DNA from: Anabaena lutea FACHB-196
GTDB taxonomy: Bacteria; Cyanobacteriota; Cyanobacteriia; Cyanobacteriales; Nostocaceae
DNA: 64,000 nt
Assembly (NCBI RefSeq): GCF_014698305.1
Contig: NZ_JACJST010000014.1
Span: 104,693 to 168,692, forward strand
Direction: 5' to 3'
Position 1 is the first letter of the stretch. The number at the start of each line of letters is the position of its first letter. The notes under the pieces were generated by a model. That model searched no databases. It saw nothing but the letters and a program-made list of their open reading frames with translations, and was not told where the DNA came from. The position numbers and the translations under genes were made by a program. Below are positions 43,133 through 52,851 of the stretch, in pieces.

Positions 43133-45256
43133 TTAACCTAAACCCAGAAAACCAGAAATTAGCGGAAAAAGCTTACTGCATTCTTCTAGCAATGTGGGTA
43201 CACTCATGAGAATACCCTTTAACATTGTAATTGCTGTATCTGCTAAATCTTGTTTTTCTTGAGGATTTTGTGCTGCTTCTGCTAAAGCTTTTACTTGCTT
43301 GAGTGCCTTTTCTTTATCTTTTGGTGTTAAATCAGTATCAGCCTCAATTGCTGTTTGCAGTTGTGTCAAAATTTCCTTAATTCCCGGTTTCTCTGGTTCG
43401 GATGAAGGTGGTAAATTGCTAATGGTATTTGTCACCACACCGCTAATTTGATCTAAACTAATTATGCCATTCAAATCTCTACCAACACTACCAATTTCAA
43501 CTTTACGACTGGAATCATTACTGTTAGTCATATTTTTATTCTCCACTTTGTTGTCAACTTGAACATTTATAGGTTTATTTGCTAACAAGCTAGTAATTTC
43601 TTTCATATCAGCACTTTGTTGACGATAAATAACTATCTCATTATCTTTGGCTTGTAAAAGTGCTTTATATTTTTCTTCTACTGCTGCTAATGCTAATTGA
43701 TAATTTTGAGTAAAATCGCTATGAATCTTTTCTTTATCAGCCCCTTCAGGTGCATTCACCTTAACGACAACTACCCCATCACCTTTATTTTCAATACTCT
43801 GGATAGATAATTCTGTATCTTCATTTTGGTTCTGCACCTTGCCAAAAGCATTAACAAAAGCTTTCCAGTCAATACCGTCGCGGAAAATTAAATCAACAGT
43901 ATTTAAAACCTCCTCAAATAATTTGCTAAATTCTCCTGGTTGAAATTCCCCACTACTAGGACGGCGTTCACGGTTATCTGTTACGGGTTTGCGATCTTCT
44001 AAAAGATAAACAAAGCGACAATCTACATTATCTAACTTAGTTGTACTTTCAATATTCCAAGCTTCCAGACAAGCACCTGTCATTTGAGCCTTGGTGAAAT
44101 TAGTCCCGACGGCTTGAGCAAGAGTCAGATTTGCCCATTCTAAACAAGCGCCTTGGAAAGTGGCTTCAATAATATCAACATCTTTTAAATTCGCCTCTTT
44201 CAAATCTGCACCTATCAGGTTTGCACCTCTGAGGTTAGCTCCGGCATAAGATTTATTTCTACCATTTAGAGTAATGAGCAAATTGAGAACGGTGGGGTTA
44301 CTCAGTATAGTATTACCTGGTCTAGAAAAATCAAGTTTTTTGGCTTCATAAAAACGAGTGCGCGTTAGATTTGCTTTTCTGAAATCTGTGTTTTTCAGGG
44401 TTGCACCAGTAAAATCAGCATCAGTTAAATCAGCACCACGAAAACTTGTGCCACCTGTAGCAGCAAAGGCAATAGCTAATGAGCGAGTCCAATCATCTAT
44501 TTCATCTCCAGCTAAACTACGACAGCCAATGTAAGCACTACAAATCACTAAAACTACGGCTCCAGCGAAGGCTCCATATCCGGTGAAGGCTCCAAATATT
44601 CCGGCTACCGTCAAAGCTACCGTCAAAGCTACCGTCAAAGCTATCGCCAAAGCTACTCCTAAGGCTATATATCCTGCTATAGCTCCTGCCACGCTGAAGG
44701 CAGCAGATCCCGCTCCTACTACGACTAAGGCTCCGGCTCCGGCTACAGATCCCGCTCCTACTACGACTAAGGCTCCGGCTCCGGCTCCGGCTACAGATCC
44801 CGCTCCTACTACGACTAAGGCTCCGATTCCGGCTGTGGTTAAGGCTACGGCTGCGGCTGCGGCTACGGTTACGGCTACTGCTACTGCTCCGGCCACCTTG
44901 AAGGCTATTAAAACCTTGCGAATAGTGACAAGACAAAAGACTGCCACCATGACTAGGAGAACTATTTTAGCAATAAAGTTTTCAGAGTTTTTGGTATCAA
45001 AAATAAATGCAATCATTGCACCAATGATGATTGAGAAAAACCCTGATATTGCTGACAGCAGCAACGTAAATATTAGTAAACCAATTACCCAACGTCGCTG
45101 TAGTCCAGCCTTAGCACCTGTAAAATCAGCACCTTTGAGGATAGCATTGGTGAAGTCTGTCCCTTTAATATCGGCTTTGCTAAAGTTGGCTCCTGTCAGG
45201 TTTTGACCTTTAAAAGAGCGCCCTCGGAGATTTTTACCTGAGTAGTCTGGCGGCAT
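43133..45256 (-). CDS. pentapeptide-repeat protein with low-complexity membrane region
   Basis: A 707-residue protein. Residues 8-50 are pentapeptide repeats (NLRGRSFKGQNLTGANFSKA). A hydrophobic region (about 52-250) begins with two ordinary spans, then becomes an Ala/Val/Gly low-complexity stretch built from repeated DNA units. A second pentapeptide block (about 275-410) contains FRGADLTDADFTGA and ANLRGANLIGADLKEANLKD. The C-terminus has a predicted coiled-coil and a helical domain (DLTPKDKEKALKQVKALAEA) ending PLISGFLGLG, seen in other cyanobacterial multidomain proteins. Function unknown; a signalling or conflict-related scaffold is possible. Confidence 0.85.
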   Translation of the reverse strand: MPPDYSGKNLRGRSFKGQNLTGANFSKADIKGTDFTNAILKGADFTGAKAGLQRRWVIGLLIFTLLLSAISGFFSIIIGAMIAFIFDTKNSENFIAKIVLLVMVAVFCLVTIRKVLIAFKVAGAVAVAVTVAAAAAVALTTAGIGALVVVGAGSVAGAGAGALVVVGAGSVAGAGALVVVGAGSAAFSVAGAIAGYIALGVALAIALTVALTVALTVAGIFGAFTGYGAFAGAVVLVICSAYIGCRSLAGDEIDDWTRSLAIAFAATGGTSFRGADLTDADFTGATLKNTDFRKANLTRTRFYEAKKLDFSRPGNTILSNPTVLNLLITLNGRNKSYAGANLRGANLIGADLKEANLKDVDIIEATFQGACLEWANLTLAQAVGTNFTKAQMTGACLEAWNIESTTKLDNVDCRFVYLLEDRKPVTDNRERRPSSGEFQPGEFSKLFEEVLNTVDLIFRDGIDWKAFVNAFGKVQNQNEDTELSIQSIENKGDGVVVVKVNAPEGADKEKIHSDFTQNYQLALAAVEEKYKALLQAKDNEIVIYRQQSADMKEITSLLANKPINVQVDNKVENKNMTNSNDSSRKVEIGSVGRDLNGIISLDQISGVVTNTISNLPPSSEPEKPGIKEILTQLQTAIEADTDLTPKDKEKALKQVKALAEAAQNPQEKQDLADTAITMLKGILMSVPTLLEECSKLFPLISGFLGLG
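44600..44650. repeat. 12-bp coding tandem repeat
   Basis: About three exact copies of GCTACCGTCAAA plus a drifted fourth encode repeated Ala-Leu-Thr-Val in the membrane segment of the pentapeptide protein. Confidence 0.75.
44709..44824. repeat. 42/48-bp coding tandem repeat
   Basis: Units beginning CCCGCTCCTACTACGACTAA and followed by GGCTCCGGCTCCGGCTACAG occur nearly three times, with one unit longer by an extra GGCTCC. They encode ALVVVGAGSVAGAG repeats in the hydrophobic region of the pentapeptide protein. Copy number is likely to vary between strains. Confidence 0.8.
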
Positions 45257-45405
45257 AATCGCGTCAGCAAGAGTTTATTGCTTAGATTCTATACATATTT
45301 GCAGGTATTATTCCTGATTATGGCAAAATTTTGTTAAATTTGGCTTTTGGTACTCGTAGACGAATATTTTTAAAATAAATTAAAATAAGAGTTCACTTTC
45401 CCCAG

Positions 45406-45609
45406 ATGATTATGAATAATCAACTCTATGAACAAGATTTTAATCTTTGGCGAGAAACGATTATTGAAAAAATCAAAAAACAACATTTCCATGAAAGTAA
45501 AAATGCTAAATTAGGAGTGAGAAAACCTGATGAATCAGAATATACCCTCGATTTTCCTTTGACTTTAGAACAGTTATTAGATGAAGATTTTTATGGAGAT
45601 GTCTATTAA
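45406..45609 (+). CDS. DUF29-like protein with internal deletion
   Basis: A 67-residue frame. Its first 25 residues (NNQLYEQDFNLWRETIIEKI) resemble the N-terminus of DUF29 proteins, and its last 20 (YTLDFPLTLEQLLDEDFYG) resemble their C-terminus. The roughly 80-residue helical core in between is missing, replaced by a short charged linker. This suggests an in-frame internal deletion; whether the product is functional is doubtful. The gene stands alone between the pentapeptide gene and aspS. The following 200 bp contain only a 32-codon frame (from 45656) without recognised similarity. Confidence 0.6.
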   Translation: MIMNNQLYEQDFNLWRETIIEKIKKQHFHESKNAKLGVRKPDESEYTLDFPLTLEQLLDEDFYGDVY

Positions 45610-45811
45610 CCTGCGTTGACAAGCTTCCTAAGTATGCATTGGTAAATATAAAAACATGAAATTTCCGAGAGAACGACTGCCAAAGATTCAGTTTGCCAGA
45701 TTGGCTGATTTTTCTGGGACTAAAACTACTAGAATTAGTATTGATGCTGGATAATGGGAAAGCCTTGACATTTACTAGCCAATCTAGCCCGGAAAAAAAG
45801 AACTAATTACT

Positions 45812-47599
45812 ATGCGAACTCACTATTGCGGAGAACTCCGAAAAGAAGATATTGGAGAAACTGTTACTTTATACGGTTGGGTAGACCGTTACCGCGATCA
45901 TGGAGGAGTGACATTTTTAGATTTGCGCGATCGCTCTGGGCTAGTCCAAATTGTCAGTGATCCTCAACGTACTCCCGATTCTTACTCTGAGGCTAACACC
46001 TTACGCAATGAATATGTTGTCGCTATCACTGGCAGAGTCACCCAACGTCCCCCAGAATCCCTAAATCCCCGCATTCCCACCGGCGAAGTCGAAATCTACG
46101 CCGATAAAATTGAATTACTCAACTCCATTCGCAAGCAACTACCATTCCAAGTAGCTAGTGGTAACAACGATCCAGTCCGGGAAGAATTGCGGTTAAAATA
46201 TCGTTATTTGGACTTGCGACGCGATCGCATGGCGCAAAATATGCAATTGCGTCATCAAGTCATCAAAGCTATACGTCGCTATTTGGAAGATTTAGAAGGT
46301 TTTATCGAAGTCGAAACCCCCATTCTCACCCGTTCCACTCCCGAAGGTGCAAGAGATTATATTCTTCCTAGTCGCGTTAATGAAGGTGAATGGTTTGCTT
46401 TACCTCAATCACCGCAACTCTTCAAACAATTATTGATGGTATCCGGTATGGATAGATACTATCAAATTGCGCGATGTTTCCGAGATGAAGATTTACGCGC
46501 TGATAGACAACCAGAATTTACACAATTAGACATGGAAATGAGTTTCATGTCTGAAAATGAAATTATTGAACTCAACGAAAAGTTAGTTTGTCATATTTTC
46601 AAAACCGTTAAAGGTATCGATTTACCTCATCCCTTCCCCCGTCTCACCTACGCTGACGCGATGGATAAGTATGGAAGCGATAAACCAGACACCCGCTACG
46701 GTTTGGAATTAGTTGATGTTTCTGATGTTTTAAAAGATTCTGGTTTTAAAGTTTTTCGAGAAGCTATTGCTAACGGTGGTATCGTCAAAATCCTCCCCAT
46801 TCCTAACGGTAATGACGCAATTTCTAATGTTCGCATCAAACCAGGTGGCGACATCTTCAAAGAAGCAGCAGAAGCCGGTGCAAAAGGTTTAGCATATATA
46901 CGCGTTCGGGAAAATGGCGAAATTGACACTATCGGTGCAATTAAAGATAACCTCACACCAGAACAAAAGCAGGAAATCTTAACCCGCACAGGTGCAAAAG
47001 CCGGTCATTTGTTATTATTTGCAGCTGCTGATACCGCAACTGTAAACAAAACTTTAGACAGACTCCGTCAATTTGTAGCCAGGGAATTTAATTTAATTCC
47101 AGCAGATAAACTCAATTTACTCTGGATTACAGATTTCCCCATGTTTGAATGGAATGCTGATGAAAAACGCCTGGAAGCATTACACCATCCCTTCACAGCA
47201 CCTCATCCTGATGATTTACACGACTTAAAAACCGCCCGCGCTCAAGCTTATGATTTGGTATTAAATGGTTTTGAAATAGGTGGTGGAAGTCTGCGGATTT
47301 ATCAACGTGAAATTCAAGAACAGGTGTTTGAAGCAATTGGTTTATCACCAGAAGAAGCACAAAGTAAATTTGGCTTTTTGTTAGAAGCTTTTGAATATGG
47401 AACTCCTCCTCATGGCGGTATTGCTTACGGTGTAGATCGTTTGGTAATGTTATTATCTGGAGAAGAATCAATTCGTGATGTCATTGCTTTTCCAAAAACA
47501 CAACAAGCACGTTGTTTGTTAACAGATGCACCTTCAAGTGTAGATGCAAAACAATTAAAAGAACTGCACGTTGCTTCGACTTTCAAGCCTAAAGCCTAA
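45812..47599 (+). CDS. aspS: aspartyl-tRNA synthetase
   Basis: A 595-residue bacterial-type class IIb synthetase. It has an N-terminal OB-fold anticodon domain ([20 protein letters not shown]), motif 1 near [19 protein letters not shown], motif 2 [20 protein letters not shown], the GAD insertion (about 290-420), and motif 3 [13 protein letters not shown]. Charges tRNA-Asp (possibly also tRNA-Asn). Length and motifs are complete. Appears monocistronic; a dispersed repeat follows the stop within five bases. Confidence 0.97.
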   Translation: MRTHYCGELRKEDIGETVTLYGWVDRYRDHGGVTFLDLRDRSGLVQIVSDPQRTPDSYSEANTLRNEYVVAITGRVTQRPPESLNPRIPTGEVEIYADKIELLNSIRKQLPFQVASGNNDPVREELRLKYRYLDLRRDRMAQNMQLRHQVIKAIRRYLEDLEGFIEVETPILTRSTPEGARDYILPSRVNEGEWFALPQSPQLFKQLLMVSGMDRYYQIARCFRDEDLRADRQPEFTQLDMEMSFMSENEIIELNEKLVCHIFKTVKGIDLPHPFPRLTYADAMDKYGSDKPDTRYGLELVDVSDVLKDSGFKVFREAIANGGIVKILPIPNGNDAISNVRIKPGGDIFKEAAEAGAKGLAYIRVRENGEIDTIGAIKDNLTPEQKQEILTRTGAKAGHLLLFAAADTATVNKTLDRLRQFVAREFNLIPADKLNLLWITDFPMFEWNADEKRLEALHHPFTAPHPDDLHDLKTARAQAYDLVLNGFEIGGGSLRIYQREIQEQVFEAIGLSPEEAQSKFGFLLEAFEYGTPPHGGIAYGVDRLVMLLSGEESIRDVIAFPKTQQARCLLTDAPSSVDAKQLKELHVASTFKPKA

Positions 47600-47602
47600 G
47601 TA

Positions 47603-47714
47603 ATATCGTGTTTGGTTAAAGACTTATCATTAAGGAACCGCGCGGGGACACGGGGAGGTGAAGACACGGGGACGCGGAGAGCTTTTTTGATAAGTAATTA
47701 AGCGAACATGATAT
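47603..47714. repeat. dispersed repeat (ATATCGTGTTTGG family), copy 2, intact
   Basis: Left end ATATCGTGTTTGGTTAAAGA and right end AATTAAGCGAACATGATAT form an imperfect inverted repeat of about 27 bp around a GC-richer interior (GGGGACACGGGGAGGTGAAG). It starts right after the aspS stop. This is the clearest copy of the family and defines the ends used for the others. Confidence 0.75.
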
Positions 47715-47767
47715 TAGACCACACTCTTGATTCCTCTTTGCGCCTTTGCGCTACGCCAGTTGCTACA

Positions 47768-47785
47768 ACGCGGGAAACCCGCGCA
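47768..47785. repeat. GCGGGAAACCCGC palindrome
   Basis: AACGCGGGAAACCCGCGCAA contains a 5-bp perfect GC stem with a 3-base loop, followed by CGCAACGC. It is probably one of the short palindromic repeats of this genome. The remainder of the 47600-47949 spacer, between aspS and the convergent bioF, has the two other repeats listed and no gene. Confidence 0.5.
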
Positions 47786-47873
47786 ACGCACTGCCTCCTC
47801 TGCGTGAGACAAAAAAATGTAGTTCATTTACCCGAAAATCGCTGTAAGTCCCGCTAATTGCTGTTCAAACAAA

Positions 47874-47940
47874 CTCCCCATCTCCCCATCTCCCCATCTC
47901 CCCATCTCCCCATCTCCCCATCTCCCCATCTCCCCATCTC
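47874..47940. repeat. 8-bp microsatellite-like tandem repeat (CTCCCCAT)
   Basis: Eight full copies and a partial copy of CTCCCCAT lie ten bases past the bioF stop. A shorter related array (GGGGAGATG) lies at about 58765-58810. The array produces a spurious Pro/His/Ile/Ser-rich reading frame that I do not regard as a gene. Confidence 0.9.
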
Positions 47941-47949
47941 CGCCTCTGG

Positions 47950-49119
47950 CTATAATTGCATTGATTTCAAAACTTCCACCAATTTCTCAATATGCTCTTT
48001 TTCATGTGTCGCCATTACTGATATTCTAATCCGACTTGTGGGGACTGTAGGAGGACGAATTGCAGGTGCAAAAATACCCGCTTCTCTTAACTGCTTCCCC
48101 GCTTTTAACGCTGTCGCTGCATCAGATAATTGAAAACATAATATCGCTGATTCTGTAGGTAATAATTTTAAATTAGGTAAATACTCTTTGATCAAATGTT
48201 TCAAGTAATCAACATTCTGCCACAATTGCTGACGGCGTTGGGGTTCTTGTTGTACTATTTTAATTGCTGCTAAAGCTGCTGCTGTGTCTGCTGGTGAAAG
48301 AGCAGTGGTATAAATCCAACTGGGGGCGCGATTTCGCAAAAAGTCAATGAGGGCGTTACTTGCGGCTACATATCCCCCTAAACTACCCAAAGCTTTACTT
48401 AAAGTCCCAATTTGAATTAATTCTCTACCTGTACAGCCGAAATGTTCCACACAGCCAGCACCAGTTTTACCCATGACTCCAGTAGCGTGCGCCTCATCTA
48501 ATAACAGCATACAATTAAATTCTTCAGCTATATCTAGTAATTCTGGTAAGGGACATAAATCACCGTCCATGCTGAAGACGCTATCTGTAATCAGTAAGCA
48601 GCGTCTGTAGTTGTGGCGTTGTTCTTGTAATTTTTCTACTAGTAATGCAGTACTATTATGCGGATATTTAAGAATAGTAGCCCCGCTGAGAATCGCCCCG
48701 CTTTTTAAACTAGAATGATTATATTGATCAGATAAGATTAAATCTCGTTTACCGACTAAGGCAGTAATTGCACCGATATTAGCTAAATAACCAGAACTAA
48801 ATACTACTGCTTCTTCTGTTTGTTTAGTAGATGCTATCCCTTGTTCTAAATCTCTGTGTAATTCTCTATTTCCACTGAGTAATCGAGAACCTGTGCTACC
48901 AGTTCCAAATTCTTGAATCGCAGCAATAGCGGCTGTTTGTAAGCGTTCATCTGCTGCTAGTCCCAAATAGTCATTGCTGGCAAAATTAATTACCTCTTGC
49001 CCAGATAATAGCACTTTTGCACCGGGACGACTGTGAATTGTCTGTACTGAACGATACCAGTTAGCCTGATGTATAGTTGCCAGAGATTCCTCTATCCAAG
49101 CATAAGGATTATGATTCAT
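47950..49119 (-). CDS. bioF: 8-amino-7-oxononanoate synthase
   Basis: A 389-residue alpha-oxoamine synthase that condenses pimeloyl-ACP/CoA with alanine in biotin synthesis. Motifs are [40 protein letters not shown] and the PLP lysine in [17 protein letters not shown]. Length is as for BioF. No other bio gene is adjacent. The gene precedes a microsatellite and a convergent aspS. Confidence 0.93.
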   Translation of the reverse strand: MNHNPYAWIEESLATIHQANWYRSVQTIHSRPGAKVLLSGQEVINFASNDYLGLAADERLQTAAIAAIQEFGTGSTGSRLLSGNRELHRDLEQGIASTKQTEEAVVFSSGYLANIGAITALVGKRDLILSDQYNHSSLKSGAILSGATILKYPHNSTALLVEKLQEQRHNYRRCLLITDSVFSMDGDLCPLPELLDIAEEFNCMLLLDEAHATGVMGKTGAGCVEHFGCTGRELIQIGTLSKALGSLGGYVAASNALIDFLRNRAPSWIYTTALSPADTAAALAAIKIVQQEPQRRQQLWQNVDYLKHLIKEYLPNLKLLPTESAILCFQLSDAATALKAGKQLREAGIFAPAIRPPTVPTSRIRISVMATHEKEHIEKLVEVLKSMQL

Positions 49120-49138
49120 TACTCAGAACTTGATGTAT

Positions 49139-49181
49139 TACAGCAGATTGCAAATAAATGAGGTACAGAATCTCAATTCAA
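49139..49181. repeat. dispersed 42-bp repeat, copy 2 (inverted)
   Basis: TACAGCAGATTGCAAATAAA then TGAGGTACAGAATCTCAATT is the reverse complement of the segment at 40755-40796 with a few changes. It lies upstream of bioF. Confidence 0.6.
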
Positions 49182-49194
49182 AGCTAAAACCATT

Positions 49195-49245
49195 CGGTAC
49201 TCAATACTCGGTACTCGGTACTCGGTACTCAATACTCGGTACTCT
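49195..49245. repeat. short tandem repeat, CGGTACT/CAATACT units
   Basis: Seven 7-bp units (GGTACTC or AATACTC) in tandem lie between the ruvA stop and the bioF start. This is a heptameric repeat of the type widespread in filamentous cyanobacteria. Confidence 0.8.
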
Positions 49246-49253
49246 TCTGACTC

Positions 49254-49892
49254 CTACACCCCAGCTTCAGTATTGCTCAGATGGGCGATCGCTTGTTTAA
49301 TCCAATCTTCCACATAGGCATCTTTGGGTAAACCAATATTTTCGCTGACTACGTGCAGAGCATGACTGACTTCATGGGCAGTATATCCCAAAGCAAAAAG
49401 AGTCATTTGTACTTCTTCTAAAATTCCTGGTGCTGGCCCACCTGTAGCCACGAAGAAGCCTGCTGATTTGCGCCACTCAATCAATTTGCTTTTCAGTTCT
49501 AAACAAATGCGTTCAGCGGTTTTTTTGCCCACACCGGGAGCTTGAATTAACATTTGAGTATTAGCCGCAATAATGGCTTGGACTAACTCTGGTAATTCTA
49601 AAGTATCCAACAGTGCGATCGCTAAAGCTGCACCAATACCGGTAACACTGAGCAAATGACGAAATAAATCCCGTTCTGAAGGGGAAGAAAAACCGTAGAG
49701 TAAAGGTACTTCTTCCCGAATCTGGTAATGGGTAAAAATTTGTACCACATCCCCAGTTGATGTTAACTGGTTAGCCAGACGTTGGGGAATATATAAATCG
49801 TAACCCATCCCATTTACTTCTAACGTCAACATGACGCGATTAGAACCAACCGTTTGCACACCAGCAACAATACCTTTGAGATAGCTAATCAT
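49254..49892 (-). CDS. ruvA: Holliday junction branch migration protein RuvA
   Basis: About 212 residues. The N-terminal OB domain starts [20 protein letters not shown], with MGYDLYIP, then a helix-hairpin-helix region ([18 protein letters not shown] and [19 protein letters not shown]) and a C-terminal RuvB-binding domain ([17 protein letters not shown]). RuvA tetramers bind four-way junctions and load RuvB. ATG 49892 overlaps the stop of the sucrose-phosphate phosphatase by ATGA, so the two are translated in tandem despite unrelated functions; longer upstream frames are not credible. Confidence 0.95.
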   Translation of the reverse strand: MISYLKGIVAGVQTVGSNRVMLTLEVNGMGYDLYIPQRLANQLTSTGDVVQIFTHYQIREEVPLLYGFSSPSERDLFRHLLSVTGIGAALAIALLDTLELPELVQAIIAANTQMLIQAPGVGKKTAERICLELKSKLIEWRKSAGFFVATGGPAPGILEEVQMTLFALGYTAHEVSHALHVVSENIGLPKDAYVEDWIKQAIAHLSNTEAGV

Positions 49893-50635
49893 TCTAGGAA
49901 ACCAAAATATGTTAGTCCTTCCATAATCCCAGCAGCACAACGGTTTTGTGCGAGGTAACGGTAGTCCGCAGGATTCTGATTATGCCATTGGATTAACTCT
50001 GGACGAGCATTTCCGACAATGATTCCCCGTTCCCTACCTACAGCGAATAAAGCAATATCATTACCCGAATCGCCACAAACAACAGTCTGCTCGGCTGCAA
50101 ATTCCCACTTCTGACGGAGAAACTGCATTGCTTGACCTTTATCGCTGGTCAGGGGTAAAATGTCAAGGTCTATTCCGCTACTATAAATTAACTTTATATT
50201 TAATTTAGTTTTTTGCAACTCAGACTCAAGTTGTGGTAATATACCTGACAATTCTGCCTTCAGGAAAAAGCTGACCTTGAAAGGACGTTGTTCTGTATCT
50301 GGTTGTAACACTAATTCCGGGAATTGCTCAGTGATAGATAAGATTTTTTGGCTATCCCACCCTTGAGACAGGATACTTGACCATTGTGGATCGGGATTGT
50401 TGCTACCATCTAAATAAATTTCCGTACCCACAGACAGAACCAGAGCATCTGGTGAAAAGAGATTTTTTTGGAGTTGGAGTTCTTGATATAGAGTTGGAGA
50501 GCGACCTGTAGAGTAAACTATCTTTGTCCCATATTCTGCACGGTGTCTTTGCAAGCGATCGCTTAATTCTAATAATGCCTGATCATCGCCTACGAAGGTA
50601 TGATCTAAATCGGTGACGAATAAAAACTTAGTCAC
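49889..50635 (-). CDS. sucrose-phosphate phosphatase
   Basis: A 248-residue HAD-superfamily hydrolase of the SPP family with the catalytic [11 protein letters not shown] (DxDxT at about 8-12), [21 protein letters not shown], and the C-terminal [11 protein letters not shown] with FVVGNA-like [10 protein letters not shown]. It removes phosphate from sucrose-6-phosphate, the final step of sucrose synthesis. It partners functionally with the sucrose-phosphate synthase at 60987-63191, although the genes are 10 kb apart. Coupled to ruvA by a 4-bp overlap. Confidence 0.93.
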   Translation of the reverse strand: MTKFLFVTDLDHTFVGDDQALLELSDRLQRHRAEYGTKIVYSTGRSPTLYQELQLQKNLFSPDALVLSVGTEIYLDGSNNPDPQWSSILSQGWDSQKILSITEQFPELVLQPDTEQRPFKVSFFLKAELSGILPQLESELQKTKLNIKLIYSSGIDLDILPLTSDKGQAMQFLRQKWEFAAEQTVVCGDSGNDIALFAVGRERGIIVGNARPELIQWHNQNPADYRYLAQNRCAAGIMEGLTYFGFLE

Positions 50636-50692
50636 AGCCCACTCCTTTTGTTAGGTTAATCAACAAAAAGTGTATGCTGTTTTTGCAACTTG

Positions 50693-50951
50693 TATATAGG
50701 GTTTGCTGAAAAAATGCAAAACGCAGATAAATCAAAAGTTTGAGGCTGATAAATAGGAAAAAAGTGCAAGGGTTTTGAAGGGTATACGTGAAAAAGTGTG
50801 CATTTTTTGGTATTTCCAGAGATGGGAAAGGAATTTTCGAACCTCCTCCTGACTCCTGACTCCTGACTCCTGAACCGAAGGTCTGCGAAGCGTCTCCTGA
50901 CTCCTGACTCCTATCCCCTCACGGAAAGACTTTCTCAGCAACCCCTATATA
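50693..50951. mobile_element. MITE-like element with TATATAGGG ends
   Basis: TATATAGGGTTTGCTGAAAA (from 50693) and its imperfect inverse TTTCTCAGCAACCCCTATAT (to 50951) match in about 19 of 21 positions. The interior is non-coding and is interrupted by the CAGGAG-type block at 50846-50912. TATA at both ends is compatible with a TA target as in IS630/Tc1-type elements. It occupies most of the 50636-51095 spacer. Confidence 0.55.
50846..50912. repeat. inverted copy of the CAGGAG/27-mer repeat
   Basis: CTGACTCCTGACTCCTGACT, then GAACCGAAGGTCTGCGAAGC, then further CTGACTCCTG units. It is the reverse complement of the 27-mer unit seen at 40671 with expanded 7-bp CTGACTC flanks. Confidence 0.8.
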
Positions 50952-51051
50952 GATATATATTAAAGACGGCTGGGAACTTTACTTTTAAAGACAGAGACTG
51001 ATCTGTGGTAAACGCCAAGGTACGCAGAGTCTTTAGGACACAGACAGCGAG

Positions 51052-51084
51052 TTTTTTTGAAAAGTAATTAAGCGAACATCATAT
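51052..51084. repeat. ATATCGTG-family repeat, right-end fragment
   Basis: GAAAAGTAATTAAGCGAACA then TCATAT matches the right end of the repeat at 47603-47714. No recognisable left end is present. It lies just before the xseB stop. Confidence 0.6.
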
Positions 51085-51095
51085 CAGCTAAACGT

Positions 51096-51329
51096 TTAAT
51101 TATCATCCTGCAAAGTTTCAATCAACAAATCTACCTGCTGCTGTCGCTGCTGCAAAAAACTTTCACATTGACGCAAATACTCAACAGCACTAGCAAACTG
51201 CTCAAAAACATCTGCCAAATCCAACTCACCTGCCTCAATCCTAGTGATGATTTTCTCAATCTCTGCTACCTTAGCTTCATAACTTCCCGCGACGGCATCA
51301 GAATTAGCTACACTCTTTCGCTTCACCAT
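51096..51329 (-). CDS. xseB: exodeoxyribonuclease VII small subunit
   Basis: A 77-residue small helical protein with the XseB core [20 protein letters not shown] then [19 protein letters not shown]. Several small subunits bind one XseA chain to make the single-strand-specific exonuclease VII. It overlaps the 3' end of xseA by 7 bp in the same direction, a normal two-gene operon. Confidence 0.95.
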   Translation of the reverse strand: MVKRKSVANSDAVAGSYEAKVAEIEKIITRIEAGELDLADVFEQFASAVEYLRQCESFLQQRQQQVDLLIETLQDDN

Positions 51330-52573
51330 GATTTCCTCTGCTTCTGTGGCAATTCCTCAACTTCCATAACTTTTACTTTAACCTCACCCTGCCCCAACTG
51401 AATCAACAAATCTTCTCCTACAGTTAATTCTGACGCAGAACGAGCGATCGCACCATTTTCTTGTCTCACCACAGCATAACCACGCTGTAACACTGCTTTC
51501 GGGTCAATACTTGCCAACTTTTGCCGTAACATTTCTAAATGCTGGCTTGATTCCTGCAATTTCCCTCTTGTTACCTGTAGTAATTTCTGACGTTTCCAAC
51601 TCAGTAAGAGCGTCTCTTGCTGAACTTGTTTCTCTAAACCCAACCGACACAACCGATTTTTGAATTCTTGCAATTGCTTTTGAGCAAATTCCCCAGAACT
51701 AGACACCGCCTCTTGTAAACTTGTCACTCGCTGCCGATGTTGAGTATATAATTCCGATAATGAAGGAACAACCTTTTCTGCTGCGGCCGTTGGTGTATGT
51801 ACGCAGACATCAGCAACTAAATCTGTTAACGACTCATCACGTTGATGTCCAATTCCAGTAATTACGGGAATAGTGCAATTAGCCACAGCCATGACTACCC
51901 TTTCATCATTAAAGCCAGCTAATTCCTCAACTGCACCACCACCCCGCGATAAAATTAGCACTTCGGCGCGTCCATCTTGTTCTACCCGTTTAATGGCTTT
52001 AGTTATAGATACTGGTGCGAGTTCCCCTTGAACTGTAGCAGGGGAAAATAAGACCTGTAAACCTGGATATCTGTGTTTGAGCGTTTTTTGAATATCACCC
52101 CAAGCAGCAGCGGTAGCAGAGGTGACAACCGCTATAATTTGAGGATGAGGCGGGAGCGATCGCTTTCTTTCTACCTCAAACAAACCTTTTGTCTGTAAGC
52201 GACGCTTAAGTTTTTGATAGCGTAACGCTTGTAAACCCTCACCAGCCGGTAAAGCTTGCCAAACAGTTAATTGATACTCTCCACGTTGCGGGTAAACTCG
52301 GATACTACCCAAGATAATTAACTGCTCACCAGCAACAGGTATCTGTGCCAATTTTGCCAATTGGCTATTCCAGGCTACACATTTAATAGACACTGTACTA
52401 TCAGTATCTTGCAAAGTGAAAAATAAGCCACTGCGATGATGGTTAGCGCTGGAAACTTCACCTATCACCCAAACTTGTCTCAGTATTTGATCTTGTTCCA
52501 ACAGCAAGCGTAGGTAGTCAGTTAAACCAGCTACAGAAAGCGCGGAATCAGCAATTAGGGAGACAGCATTCAT
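51323..52573 (-). CDS. xseA: exodeoxyribonuclease VII large subunit
   Basis: A 416-residue protein with an N-terminal OB fold ([33 protein letters not shown]), a catalytic core containing [33 protein letters not shown] and [16 protein letters not shown], and a coiled-coil C-terminal part. Acts with XseB on single-stranded DNA ends in repair. Start ATG 52573. The upstream region holds a degenerate dispersed repeat. Confidence 0.96.
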   Translation of the reverse strand: MNAVSLIADSALSVAGLTDYLRLLLEQDQILRQVWVIGEVSSANHHRSGLFFTLQDTDSTVSIKCVAWNSQLAKLAQIPVAGEQLIILGSIRVYPQRGEYQLTVWQALPAGEGLQALRYQKLKRRLQTKGLFEVERKRSLPPHPQIIAVVTSATAAAWGDIQKTLKHRYPGLQVLFSPATVQGELAPVSITKAIKRVEQDGRAEVLILSRGGGAVEELAGFNDERVVMAVANCTIPVITGIGHQRDESLTDLVADVCVHTPTAAAEKVVPSLSELYTQHRQRVTSLQEAVSSSGEFAQKQLQEFKNRLCRLGLEKQVQQETLLLSWKRQKLLQVTRGKLQESSQHLEMLRQKLASIDPKAVLQRGYAVVRQENGAIARSASELTVGEDLLIQLGQGEVKVKVMEVEELPQKQRKSW

Positions 52574-52602
52574 TACAGATATTTTGTAGCAAAAGCCTAA
52601 TC

Positions 52603-52704
52603 ATATCCTGTCCGGTTCTTCGCGCAGCGTCTCGTCAGAGATATATTTATCCTTAAGGCTAACGCAGAGATGGGAGTTTGAAAGCAATTACCCAAACTTG
52701 ATAT
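52603..52704. repeat. ATATCGTG-family repeat, copy 3 (degenerate)
   Basis: ATATCCTGTCCGGTT at the left and CAATTACCCAAACTTGATAT at the right match the family ends. The centre keeps CTTAAGGCTAACGCAGAGAT. A short block (TCTTCGCGCAGCGTCTCGTC) is inserted after the left end. It lies between divergent xseA and the hli gene. Confidence 0.65.
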
Positions 52705-52778
52705 CAAGTTGATATTTAAATTTTACTAGCTTTCAAGTACACACTCTAAATTTATCTTGTTTTTTCCAATTGAGCGAA

Positions 52779-52800
52779 CTTTACGAAAAACTTTACAAAT
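52779..52800. promoter_or_regulatory. HLR1-like direct repeat upstream of hli gene
   Basis: CTTTACGAAAAA and CTTTACAAAT form a direct repeat about 60 bp before the hli start. High-light-responsive promoters use TTTACA-type direct repeats bound by RpaB. Here the period is 12 rather than the usual 10, so the match is imperfect. Confidence 0.3.
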
Positions 52801-52851
52801 ATTAATTTTAATGTTACAGTTCTTAACATAGAAGAAAAAAAGGATAAACCA

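Noticed and set aside
44538..45206. Long Ser/Arg-rich and Ala/Pro/Thr-rich frames over the pentapeptide gene
   Set aside because: They are other-frame and antisense readings of the coding tandem repeats.
47858..48133. Plus-strand frame rich in Pro-His-Leu-Pro-Ile-Ser
   Set aside because: It arises from the CTCCCCAT array and then runs antisense through the bioF 3' end.
50732..50941. 69-residue minus-strand frame between phosphatase and xseB genes
   Set aside because: It is made of the CAGGAG-type repeat and MITE-like sequence; no domain and no ribosome-binding site.
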